Shown: positions 1-5,470 of the stretch, piece by piece
Position numbering within the stretch: position 1 is the stretch's first letter
How the letters are laid out: each line of letters begins with the position of its first letter
NCBI GenBank assembly: GCA_052387955.1
Contig: JBQTIQ010000010.1
Span: forward strand, 1 to 15,673
DNA from: JBQTIQ01 sp052387955
Lineage (GTDB): Bacteria; Actinomycetota; Acidimicrobiia; Acidimicrobiales; JACDCH01
DNA: 15,673 bases
Direction of reading: 5' to 3'
Position numbers and translations under genes: made by a program
The notes under the pieces: generated by a model
What the model was told of the DNA's origin: nothing
Seen by the model: only the letters and a program-made list of their open reading frames with translations
The model's database searches: none

Positions 1-152
1 GGGCGGGCCAGGCGCTCCCCCCCTGCACGGGGCCCCGGGTCCCCCCCCCGGCGCCCCCGCGGTGGTGCGGCGCGGCGCGGCCGGCATGGCCGGGGACCGC
101 GACCAGCACAGCTTTGGCGACCGTTGCGGGACGGTCAGTAGTCTCGGCCTCG
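1..152. other. Extremely GC-rich 5' edge and leader before nuoA, no gene seen
   Basis: I see no convincing coding region here. The stretch is almost entirely G and C, with a run of 7 C at 17-23, a run of 9 C at 41-49 and a small palindrome at 28-37. It is either the leader of the nuo operon or the tail of something off the left edge. I could not find a credible -35/-10 promoter pair. The homopolymer runs close to the window edge are also places where sequencing errors are common. Confidence 0.4.
119..136. promoter_or_regulatory. Small perfect inverted repeat upstream of nuoA
   Basis: GACCGT at 119-124 and ACGGTC at 131-136 are perfect inverted repeats around a 6-base spacer, ending 16 bases before the preferred nuoA ATG at 153. 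It could be an operator half-site pair or a leader hairpin that affects translation. It does not match the Rex consensus or any other redox-regulator site I know, so its role is unassigned. If nuoA starts at the TTG at 114, the repeat would lie inside the gene. Confidence 0.3.
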
Positions 153-518
153 ATGTCGGGTTTTCTGCGCGACTACCTCACCGTCGCCATCTTCTTCGGG
201 GTAGCCGTCGGCCTGGTCGGCGGCATCCTCGGCCTCGGCAGCCTCGTACGTCCCGACCGCCCCCAGCCGCAGAAGTACGTGACCTACGAGTCCGGGGTCG
301 ACCCGGTCGGGTTCGGGTGGAGCCAGAGCCAGGTCCGCTACTACATCTTCGCCCTGCTGTTCGTGATGTTCGACGTCGAAGCCGTGTTCATCTTCCCGTG
401 GGCCACTCGGCTCGAGGCCTACGGTGTCTTCGGCCTGATCGAGATGCTCATCTTCATCTTCATCCTTGCCCTGGGCTTGTTGTACGCCTGGCGCAAGGGT
501 GTGCTGCGCTGGGTCTAG
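153..518 (+). CDS. nuoA: NADH-quinone oxidoreductase subunit A (NuoA/ND3)
   Basis: Small membrane subunit of complex I next to the quinone chamber at the junction of the arms. The 121-residue protein has three membrane segments (about residues 8-30, 63-82 and 95-115). It carries the family loop KYVTYESGVDPVG (41-53), which lines the quinone site, and the conserved FDVEAVFIFPWA (73-84) with membrane acidic residues Asp74 and Glu76. The loop has Ser47 where mitochondrial ND3 has its redox-switch cysteine, as many bacterial proteins do. I chose the ATG at 153 because it gives normal family length. A TTG at 114 would add 13 non-membrane residues. The stop at 516-518 lies 7 bases before nuoB. First gene of the operon as seen; nothing upstream is assigned. 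Confidence 0.95.
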   Translation: MSGFLRDYLTVAIFFGVAVGLVGGILGLGSLVRPDRPQPQKYVTYESGVDPVGFGWSQSQVRYYIFALLFVMFDVEAVFIFPWATRLEAYGVFGLIEMLIFIFILALGLLYAWRKGVLRWV

Positions 519-525
519 GGGGACC

Positions 526-1026
526 ATGGGCCTCGTCGAGAGCGGCAAGATGCCCCGGCCGCTCACCAAGATCCTGAACACCGCCCGCAAGTACTCGATC
601 TGGGTGTACCAGTGGGGTCTGGCCTGCTGCGCCATCGAGATGGGGGCGGCGTTCGGCTCGCCGCGCTACGACGTCATGCGCCTGGGCGTGATCCCGCTGC
701 CGGCCAGCCCCCGGCAGGCCGACCTGGTGGTCATCTCGGGGACGGTGACCGACAAGATCGTGCCCGCCATCCGCCGGCTCTACGAGCAGATGCCCGATCC
801 CAAGTACGTGATCTCGATGGGCAGTTGCGCCAACTGCGGCGGGCCGTACTGGGACAGCTACTCGGTCACCAAGGGCGTCGACCAGATCATCCCGGTCGAC
901 GTGTACATCCCCGGCTGCCCACCGCGGCCCGAGGCCCTGCTCGAGGGCATCGTGCTGCTGCAGGAGCGCATCCTCAACGAGGACATGGCCGAACGCTGGC
1001 GAGGTGAGCCCATTGTCGTCACCTGA
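526..1026 (+). CDS. nuoB: NADH-quinone oxidoreductase subunit B (NuoB/PSST, cluster N2)
   Basis: Peripheral-arm subunit holding 4Fe-4S cluster N2, the last electron carrier before quinone. 166 residues. The ligand pattern is complete: adjacent Cys34-Cys35 in WGLACCAIEM, Cys101 in MGSCANCGG and Cys131 in IPGCPPRPE. Cys104, three residues after Cys101, is an extra cysteine where well-studied NuoB proteins have Ser or another small residue. The ATG at 526 follows a G-rich stretch (517-522). Longer in-frame starts would only read back into nuoA. The end overlaps nuoC by 23 bases, indicating coupled translation. NuoB packs against NuoD, NuoI and NuoH to form the quinone pocket. Confidence 0.97.
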   Translation: MGLVESGKMPRPLTKILNTARKYSIWVYQWGLACCAIEMGAAFGSPRYDVMRLGVIPLPASPRQADLVVISGTVTDKIVPAIRRLYEQMPDPKYVISMGSCANCGGPYWDSYSVTKGVDQIIPVDVYIPGCPPRPEALLEGIVLLQERILNEDMAERWRGEPIVVT

Positions 1027-1747
1027 GGACACCACGCCGGCCACCACCACCGACGCGCCTGGTACCGACGTCGCCGTCGTCGAGCCCGTCCGCCCCCTCG
1101 ACGAGGTGCGGACCGCTCTGGCGGACGCGTTCGCCGCCGAACTGGGCGACGGGCTGGTGGCGCAGCACCTCAAGCCTGGTGACGACCTCTGGCTGCGGGT
1201 CACGGCGGCCGCCTGGGTGACCGCGGGCACGTTCGCCCGCCACAAGCTCAACTGCCGGTACTTCGGGTTCCTGTCGGCCATCGACTGGCGGCCCTCGCCC
1301 TTCGGACGCTACGAGGAGTCCGAGATCGACAACCCCGTTCTCGGCCGGCTGGGCGCCGACTACGAGCTGGCGCCGGGCTACACGGGCGGCGACACCCGGT
1401 TCCAGGTGTTCGCCCGGGTCGCCGACATCGACGGCCACCGCAGCTTCACCCTCAAGGTCGACGTCCCCGACGAGACCCTCACCCTCGACTCGTGGGCCAC
1501 GGTCTATGCCGGCGCCAACTGGCACGAACGCGAGACGTGGGAGATGTTCGGCATCAACTTCGCCGGCCATCCCGACATGCGCCACATCTACCTGCCGGGC
1601 GAGTTCGAGGGCTTCCCCCTGCGCAAGGACTTCCCGCTCCTGGCCCGCATCGTCAAGCCGTGGCCGGGCATCGTCGACGTCGAACCGATGCCGGGGGAGG
1701 AGCCCGCAGCCGCTGGCGAGCTCACCGCGGAGGGAGGCGACGAATGA
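1004..1747 (+). CDS. nuoC: NADH-quinone oxidoreductase subunit C (NuoC, 30 kDa)
   Basis: Structural subunit of the connecting part of complex I, packing on NuoD. 247 residues from a GTG. The 30-kDa subunit signature is clear at about residues 171-212: NWHERETWEMFGINFAGHP, then the LPGEFEGFPLRKDFPL block. Unlike the E. coli NuoCD fusion, NuoC and NuoD are separate here. The first 30 or so residues are Ala/Thr/Pro-rich and look disordered, and the last 20 are acidic. The GTG at 1004 overlaps the nuoB end. A TTG at 1013 or a GTG near 1087 are weaker alternatives, so the exact N-terminus is uncertain. The stop overlaps the ATG of the small frame at 1744. Confidence 0.94.
   Translation: MSPLSSPEDTTPATTTDAPGTDVAVVEPVRPLDEVRTALADAFAAELGDGLVAQHLKPGDDLWLRVTAAAWVTAGTFARHKLNCRYFGFLSAIDWRPSPFGRYEESEIDNPVLGRLGADYELAPGYTGGDTRFQVFARVADIDGHRSFTLKVDVPDETLTLDSWATVYAGANWHERETWEMFGINFAGHPDMRHIYLPGEFEGFPLRKDFPLLARIVKPWPGIVDVEPMPGEEPAAAGELTAEGGDE
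1729..1737 (+). promoter_or_regulatory. Strong Shine-Dalgarno serving the ATG at 1744
   Basis: GGAGGGAGG at 1729-1737, 6 bases before the ATG at 1744. It is a strong purine-rich ribosome-binding site and one of the best in the window. It sits at ideal distance from the 19-codon frame between nuoC and nuoD, not from the nuoD start itself, which is 56 bases further on. This is the main reason for thinking the small frame is translated. Confidence 0.55.
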
Positions 1748-1803
1748 GCGTGCAACGGGAGACCGGCCGGCGCCGGCGGGAGACCGTCGTGGGGGGCCCA
1801 TGA
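1744..1803 (+). CDS. Possible 19-residue mini-cistron bridging nuoC and nuoD
   Basis: Small frame of 19 codons plus stop. Its ATG overlaps the nuoC TGA (ATGA at 1744-1747) and its own TGA overlaps the nuoD ATG (ATGA at 1800-1803), so ribosomes could pass from nuoC to nuoD without a gap. It has a strong Shine-Dalgarno 6 bases upstream. The peptide is basic (GRRRRE core) with no recognisable domain. It may be a coupling leader rather than a functional peptide. The first codons resemble those of nuoD (both begin MSV with a nearby Arg and Glu/Asp), so it could also be a duplicated or relic nuoD start. Too short to prove by inspection. Confidence 0.4.
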   Translation: MSVQRETGRRRRETVVGGP

Positions 1804-2972
1804 GCGTCACCGAACGGGACCAGATGGCCTACATCGAGGGCCAGGCCGCCGAGGCCCGGGTCAACCTCGAGTTCGAGACCGACGACGGCATGACCCTCAA
1901 CCTCGGCCCCCAGCACCCGGCGACCCACGGCACCCTGCGGATCATCGTTCGCCTCGACGGCGAACAGGTCGTGTCGGCCGACCCGGTCATGGGCTACATG
2001 CACCGGGGCTACGAAAAGCTGACCGAGGTCCGCACCTTCCCCCAGGTCACGACCCTGATCAACCGGATCGACTGGTTGTCGAGCTTCGCCAACGAGGTGC
2101 CGTTCATCCTCGCCGCCGAAAAGCTCATGGAGATCGAGGCGCCGCCGCGGGCGCAGTGGATGCGTACCGCGCTCTTCGAGATGGCCCGGGTGGCCAACAT
2201 CTCGCTGTTCCTGGGCGAGATGGGCCTCCAGCTCGGGGCCATGACCGCCGCCTTTTACGCCTTCCGCGACCGCGAGTTCGTCCTCAACCAGATCGAGTCG
2301 GTCACCGGCGGCCGCTTCCATCCCAACTTCGACCGGATCGGCGGGTTGAAAGACGACCTGCCCAAGGGCTGGGTGCAGGAGACGCACCAGGTCATGGACC
2401 GGCTGCGGACGTTCTGCGACGTGATCGAAGACCTGCTGCTGGGCAACATCATCTTCGAGCGCCGCTGCCGCGGCATCGGTGTCATCCCGGCCGACGTCGG
2501 CCTGGCCTACGGCCTCTCCGGTGCCAACATCCGGGCATCGGGGGTGGACTGGGACCTCCGTCGCGACAGCCCGTCACCGCTGCCCTACGACCAGCTCGAG
2601 TGGACCGTGTGGACCAGTACCGACGGGGACTCGTACGCCCGCTACTGGGTCCGCCTGCAGGAGACGCGTGAAGCCTGCAACATGGTCGACCAGCTCCTCG
2701 ACGGCCTGCCCAGCGGGCCGATCATGGCCAAGGTGCCCCGCATCATCAAGGTCCCCGAGGGCGAGGCCTGGGTCTCCACCGAGAACCCGCTGGGGGAGAT
2801 GGGCTACTACGTCGTCTCCAAGGGCGACCTCGGGCCGTTCCGGGTGAAGATCCGCACGGCCAGCTTCAACAACACCTCGATCGCCCCGTGGGTGTTGCGG
2901 GGCGTCTACGTCCCTGACGTCATCACGATCCTCGGTTCGCTCTACTTCATCCTCGGCGACATCGACCGATGA
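1800..2972 (+). CDS. nuoD: NADH-quinone oxidoreductase subunit D (NuoD, 49 kDa)
   Basis: Core quinone-site subunit, 390 residues, related to the large subunit of NiFe hydrogenases but lacking their CxxC metal ligands. LGPQHPATHG (35-44) gives the quinone-loop histidine His43. GYMHRGYEK (65-73) contains Arg69, which aligns with bovine NDUFS2 Arg85, the NDUFAF7 methylation target. NRIDW (88-92) places Trp92 where the quinone-binding tyrosine (bovine Tyr108, Thermus Tyr87) normally sits; the spacing of 23 residues from Arg69 matches the bovine protein. The C-terminus GDIDR is the usual family ending. The ATG at 1800 follows a G-run at 1791-1796; reading further upstream would run into nuoC in another frame. 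The stop overlaps the nuoH start. Confidence 0.97.
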   Translation: MSVTERDQMAYIEGQAAEARVNLEFETDDGMTLNLGPQHPATHGTLRIIVRLDGEQVVSADPVMGYMHRGYEKLTEVRTFPQVTTLINRIDWLSSFANEVPFILAAEKLMEIEAPPRAQWMRTALFEMARVANISLFLGEMGLQLGAMTAAFYAFRDREFVLNQIESVTGGRFHPNFDRIGGLKDDLPKGWVQETHQVMDRLRTFCDVIEDLLLGNIIFERRCRGIGVIPADVGLAYGLSGANIRASGVDWDLRRDSPSPLPYDQLEWTVWTSTDGDSYARYWVRLQETREACNMVDQLLDGLPSGPIMAKVPRIIKVPEGEAWVSTENPLGEMGYYVVSKGDLGPFRVKIRTASFNNTSIAPWVLRGVYVPDVITILGSLYFILGDIDR

Positions 2973-4003
2973 TGCGCGTGCTCGGCCTGGAGCTGTCCTA
3001 CTGGCAGGAGTCGGTCCTGCGCAGCGTGGGCGTCCTGTTGGCCGTGCTGTTGCCGGCGGGCACGTTCGTCTACGTGTTCCTGTTCAAGATGGTCAGCTTC
3101 ATGCAGAGCCGACTGGGCCCGATGGAGTGCGGCCCGTACGGCATGTTCCAGCTGTTCGCGGAGGTCGGGAAGTTCTTCCAGAAGGAAGACCTGGTGCCGG
3201 CCACCGCCGACCGGCAGCTGTTCAAGGCGGCGCCGTACGTCATTTTCGCCACCGTCCTGCTCGTGTACATCGCGGTGCCGTGGGGCCCTGACGCGGTCTT
3301 CGCCGACCTCGAGAGCGGCATCTTCTACGCCTTGGCGGTGGCGTCCATCTCGGTGATCGGGGTCCTCATCGCCGGCTGGGCGTCGGCCAACAAGTACTCC
3401 CTGCTCGGAGGCCTTCGGGCCGCCGGCCAGCTCATCGCCTACGAGCTGCCGATGGTGCTGGCGGTGGTCGGTGTGATCATCCAGGCCGGCACGCTCAACA
3501 TGCAGGACATCGTGCTGGCCCAGGCGAACGGCGAGATCTTCGGCCTGGCCGCCATCGGGCAGCCCTACGTCTTCACCCAGTTCGTCGGATTCGCCGTGTT
3601 CATGGTCGCGACCCAGGCGGAGTTGACCCAGACCCCCTTCGACATGCCGGTGGCCGAATCGGAGTTGGTGGCCGGGTACATGACGGAGTACTCGGGCATG
3701 CGTTTCCTGCTGTTCTTCATCGCCGAGTTCGCCTCCACCGGTGCGTTCGCCGCCATCGCCGCCACCTTGTTCCTCGGCGGCTGGTCGGTGCCGATGCTGT
3801 CGCCCGACGCCAACTTCATGAACGTCATCGGGCCGATCGTGCTCATGACGAAGATCATGATCCTGGCCGGGATCATCTTCTTCGTCCGCTTCACGTTCCC
3901 CCGTTTCCGGGAGGACCAGCTCCAGCGCTTCGCCTGGACCGTCCTCATCCCCATATCGCTGCTCAACATCGTCGCCACCGCCGTCCTGAAGGTCGTGTTC
4001 TGA
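2969..4003 (+). CDS. nuoH: NADH-quinone oxidoreductase subunit H (NuoH/ND1)
   Basis: Membrane subunit that forms the quinone entry channel and links quinone reduction to the proton path. 344 residues, about eight membrane segments. Family motifs: MQSRLGPMECGPYGMFQ (45-61), FFQKED (69-74) and the cytoplasmic loop from Glu218 (ELTQTPFDMP, then VAESELVAGYMTEY). Two usually charged positions in that loop are neutral: Gln221 in place of the common Arg, and Val228 in place of the first Glu of the PEAExEL motif. Start codons ATGATG at 2969/2972 overlap the nuoD stop. There is no Shine-Dalgarno, so translation is probably coupled. nuoE-F-G, usually located here, are missing with no remnant. Confidence 0.97.
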   Translation: MMRVLGLELSYWQESVLRSVGVLLAVLLPAGTFVYVFLFKMVSFMQSRLGPMECGPYGMFQLFAEVGKFFQKEDLVPATADRQLFKAAPYVIFATVLLVYIAVPWGPDAVFADLESGIFYALAVASISVIGVLIAGWASANKYSLLGGLRAAGQLIAYELPMVLAVVGVIIQAGTLNMQDIVLAQANGEIFGLAAIGQPYVFTQFVGFAVFMVATQAELTQTPFDMPVAESELVAGYMTEYSGMRFLLFFIAEFASTGAFAAIAATLFLGGWSVPMLSPDANFMNVIGPIVLMTKIMILAGIIFFVRFTFPRFREDQLQRFAWTVLIPISLLNIVATAVLKVVF

Positions 4004-4548
4004 TGAGCAAACGAGGCTTGGCCACCGGCCTGGGCGTCACCTTCAAGGCGATGATCCGCACGATGTTCCCGTACCGGGGCATCAGGTTGTTCATCCCGAG
4101 CCCGGTGCGCGGCTCCCACACGGTGCAGTACCCCCACGAGCGTGAGTCCCCCCCGCCCCGTGCCCGAGGCGTCATCGCCCTGCTCGAGGAGAACTGCACC
4201 GTCTGCATGCTGTGCGCCCGTAGCTGCCCCGACTGGTGCATCTACATCGAGGGCCACAAGGAGCTGGCGCCGCCTCGCCGCGAAGGCGGCAAGCCCCGTC
4301 AGGTGAACAAGCTCGACCGCTTCGACATCGACTATGCGCTGTGCATGTACTGCGGGATCTGCGTCGAGGTGTGCCCCTTCGATGCCCTGTTCTGGAGCCC
4401 CGAGTTCGAGTACGCCGAGCCCAGGATCGCCGACCTGCTCCACGACAAGGAACGCCTCGGTGAATGGTTCGACACCGTCCCCGATTGGGAGCCCTACGAG
4501 GCCGGCGCCGAGATGAAGGCCAAGAAGCTGCCGAAGAAGACGGCGTAG
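4003..4548 (+). CDS. nuoI: NADH-quinone oxidoreductase subunit I (NuoI, two 4Fe-4S)
   Basis: Ferredoxin-like subunit carrying clusters N6a and N6b, relaying electrons to N2 in NuoB. 181 residues. Two complete CxxCxxCxxxCP motifs: Cys65, 68, 71, 75 and Cys114, 117, 120, 124. The long N-terminal part (to about residue 55) with RGIRLFIP is basic and amphipathic, likely lying on the membrane near NuoH. Because NuoE, F and G are absent, NuoI would be the exposed entry point for electrons in an 11-subunit enzyme. Its Lys-rich C-terminal tail (KAKKLPKK) could help dock an acidic donor such as ferredoxin; that is inference. The ATG at 4003 shares a base with the nuoH TGA. Confidence 0.96.
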   Translation: MSKRGLATGLGVTFKAMIRTMFPYRGIRLFIPSPVRGSHTVQYPHERESPPPRARGVIALLEENCTVCMLCARSCPDWCIYIEGHKELAPPRREGGKPRQVNKLDRFDIDYALCMYCGICVEVCPFDALFWSPEFEYAEPRIADLLHDKERLGEWFDTVPDWEPYEAGAEMKAKKLPKKTA

Positions 4549-4647
4549 ATGTTGGTCCGCTCCAGGCCTTGGGCCCTCCTCCAATTGTCGGCTGCTCCCT
4601 GGCCGCGGCGACGCCGACGTGGCCAACCTCGGCGCTCGAGCGGCTGA
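4549..4647 (+). CDS. Possible 32-residue mini-cistron bridging nuoI and nuoJ
   Basis: The ATG follows the nuoI TAG with no gap, and the frame runs 32 codons to a TGA at 4645-4647 whose last base is the first base of the nuoJ ATG (TGATG). It therefore fills the 98-base nuoI-nuoJ gap exactly. A modest purine-rich stretch (AAGAAGA at 4534-4540) sits 8 bases upstream. The peptide has a short hydrophobic centre (WALLQL), then a run of five Arg and more Arg near the end. No known domain. nuoJ itself lacks a clear ribosome-binding site, so reinitiation after this frame would make sense. It may be a coupling device rather than a functional peptide. Confidence 0.35.
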   Translation: MLVRSRPWALLQLSAAPWPRRRRRGQPRRSSG

Positions 4648-5156
4648 TGGTTGCCCAGAACATCACGTTCGGGATCATCGCCGCGGTGATCACCTTCGGG
4701 GCGCTGCGGGTGGTCACCACCCGCAACGTGGTCCACGCCGCCCTCTACCTCATCGCCGTGCTGGCCGGTGTGGGGGCCGCGTTCCTGCTCCTCGGGGCCG
4801 AGTTCGTCGGCGTGACCCAGATCCTGGTCTACATCGGCGCCATCGTCGTGCTGTTCCTGTTCGGCATCATGCTCACCCGGGCCCGTATCGGTCGTGAGCT
4901 GCAGGTGACGAACCGGATCTGGCCGGTGGCGGCGCTGGTCTCGGTGCTGACCTTCGGCCTGATGGCCTATGCGCTCATCGACGCCTTCGACGACGGCAAG
5001 CTCCCCGAGGACAGCCGGGTGCTCGACGTGGCCGGCTCCAACGCCGCCAGCGTCAGCGACAGCATCTTCGGCCAGTACCTGGTCGCGTTCGAGGTGGTGT
5101 CGGTGCTGCTGCTGGCGGCACTGGTCGGGGCCATCGTGCTGGCCCGGAAGGAGTAG
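4647..5156 (+). CDS. nuoJ: NADH-quinone oxidoreductase subunit J (NuoJ/ND6)
   Basis: Membrane subunit between the quinone end and the antiporter-like subunits. Its third helix rotates during coupling. 169 residues, about five membrane segments. The conserved GAEFVGVTQILVYIGAIVVLFLF helix (starting near residue 50) contains the family tyrosine and the pi-bulge region. The ATG at 4647 gives the usual N-terminus just before the first helix. Longer in-frame readings back to 4464 would be Pro/Arg-rich non-membrane sequence overlapping nuoI and are not credible. No clear Shine-Dalgarno precedes it. Two bases separate its stop from nuoK. Confidence 0.95.
   Translation: MVAQNITFGIIAAVITFGALRVVTTRNVVHAALYLIAVLAGVGAAFLLLGAEFVGVTQILVYIGAIVVLFLFGIMLTRARIGRELQVTNRIWPVAALVSVLTFGLMAYALIDAFDDGKLPEDSRVLDVAGSNAASVSDSIFGQYLVAFEVVSVLLLAALVGAIVLARKE
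5146..5153 (+). promoter_or_regulatory. Shine-Dalgarno for nuoK
   Basis: GGAAGGAG at 5146-5153, inside the last codons of nuoJ, 5 bases before the nuoK ATG at 5159. Together with the one at 1729, this is one of the clearest ribosome-binding sites in the operon, in contrast to nuoH and nuoJ, which have none. Confidence 0.7.
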
Positions 5157-5158
5157 GG

Positions 5159-5458
5159 ATGCTGCTCAACCAGTTCCTGCTCCTGGCCGCCGTGCTGTTC
5201 TCCATCGGCGTCTATGGAGTGCTCGCCCGTCGCAACGGCGTCATGGTGCTGATGTCGATCGAGTTGATCCTCAACGCCGTCAACATCAACCTGGTCGCCT
5301 TCGGCGCCCTGCACCAGGACGTCGTCGGCGCCGTCTTCGCCCTCTTCGTCATCACCGTGGCCGCCGCCGAGGTCGGCGTGGGCCTGGCCATCGTGCTGAT
5401 GCTGTACCGGAACCGCTCGAGCATCGATCTCGACGAAGTCGATCTGATGAAGGGCTAG
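5159..5458 (+). CDS. nuoK: NADH-quinone oxidoreductase subunit K (NuoK/ND4L)
   Basis: Small three-helix subunit of the proton-pumping arm. 99 residues, normal family length. The two membrane glutamates important for proton transfer are present: Glu35 in MSIELILNAVN and Glu71 in ITVAAAEVGVGLAIV. The first membrane segment covers about residues 3-22, with ARRNG after it. The C-terminal tail after LYRNRSS is short and acidic. NuoK contacts NuoJ and NuoN. It has a good Shine-Dalgarno, and 12 bases separate it from nuoL. Confidence 0.97.
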   Translation: MLLNQFLLLAAVLFSIGVYGVLARRNGVMVLMSIELILNAVNINLVAFGALHQDVVGAVFALFVITVAAAEVGVGLAIVLMLYRNRSSIDLDEVDLMKG

Positions 5459-5470
5459 CGACCGATTCCT

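Noticed and set aside
17..49. Runs of 7 and 9 C as a possible regulatory or G-quadruplex element
   Set aside because: Only two long runs in an edge region with possible sequencing errors. Nothing else supports a defined structure.
114..152. TTG start for nuoA, adding 13 residues
   Set aside because: The added residues are not membrane-like, and the ATG at 153 gives the normal NuoA N-terminus and length.
1800..4548. The D-H-I part as a membrane-bound NiFe hydrogenase
   Set aside because: NuoD lacks the CxxC pairs that bind nickel-iron and has the complex I quinone-loop histidines, and the full A to N set is present.
4464..4646. Longer NuoJ N-terminus in the nuoJ frame
   Set aside because: It overlaps nuoI and is Pro/Arg-rich. 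NuoJ proteins begin right at the first membrane helix, as from 4647.
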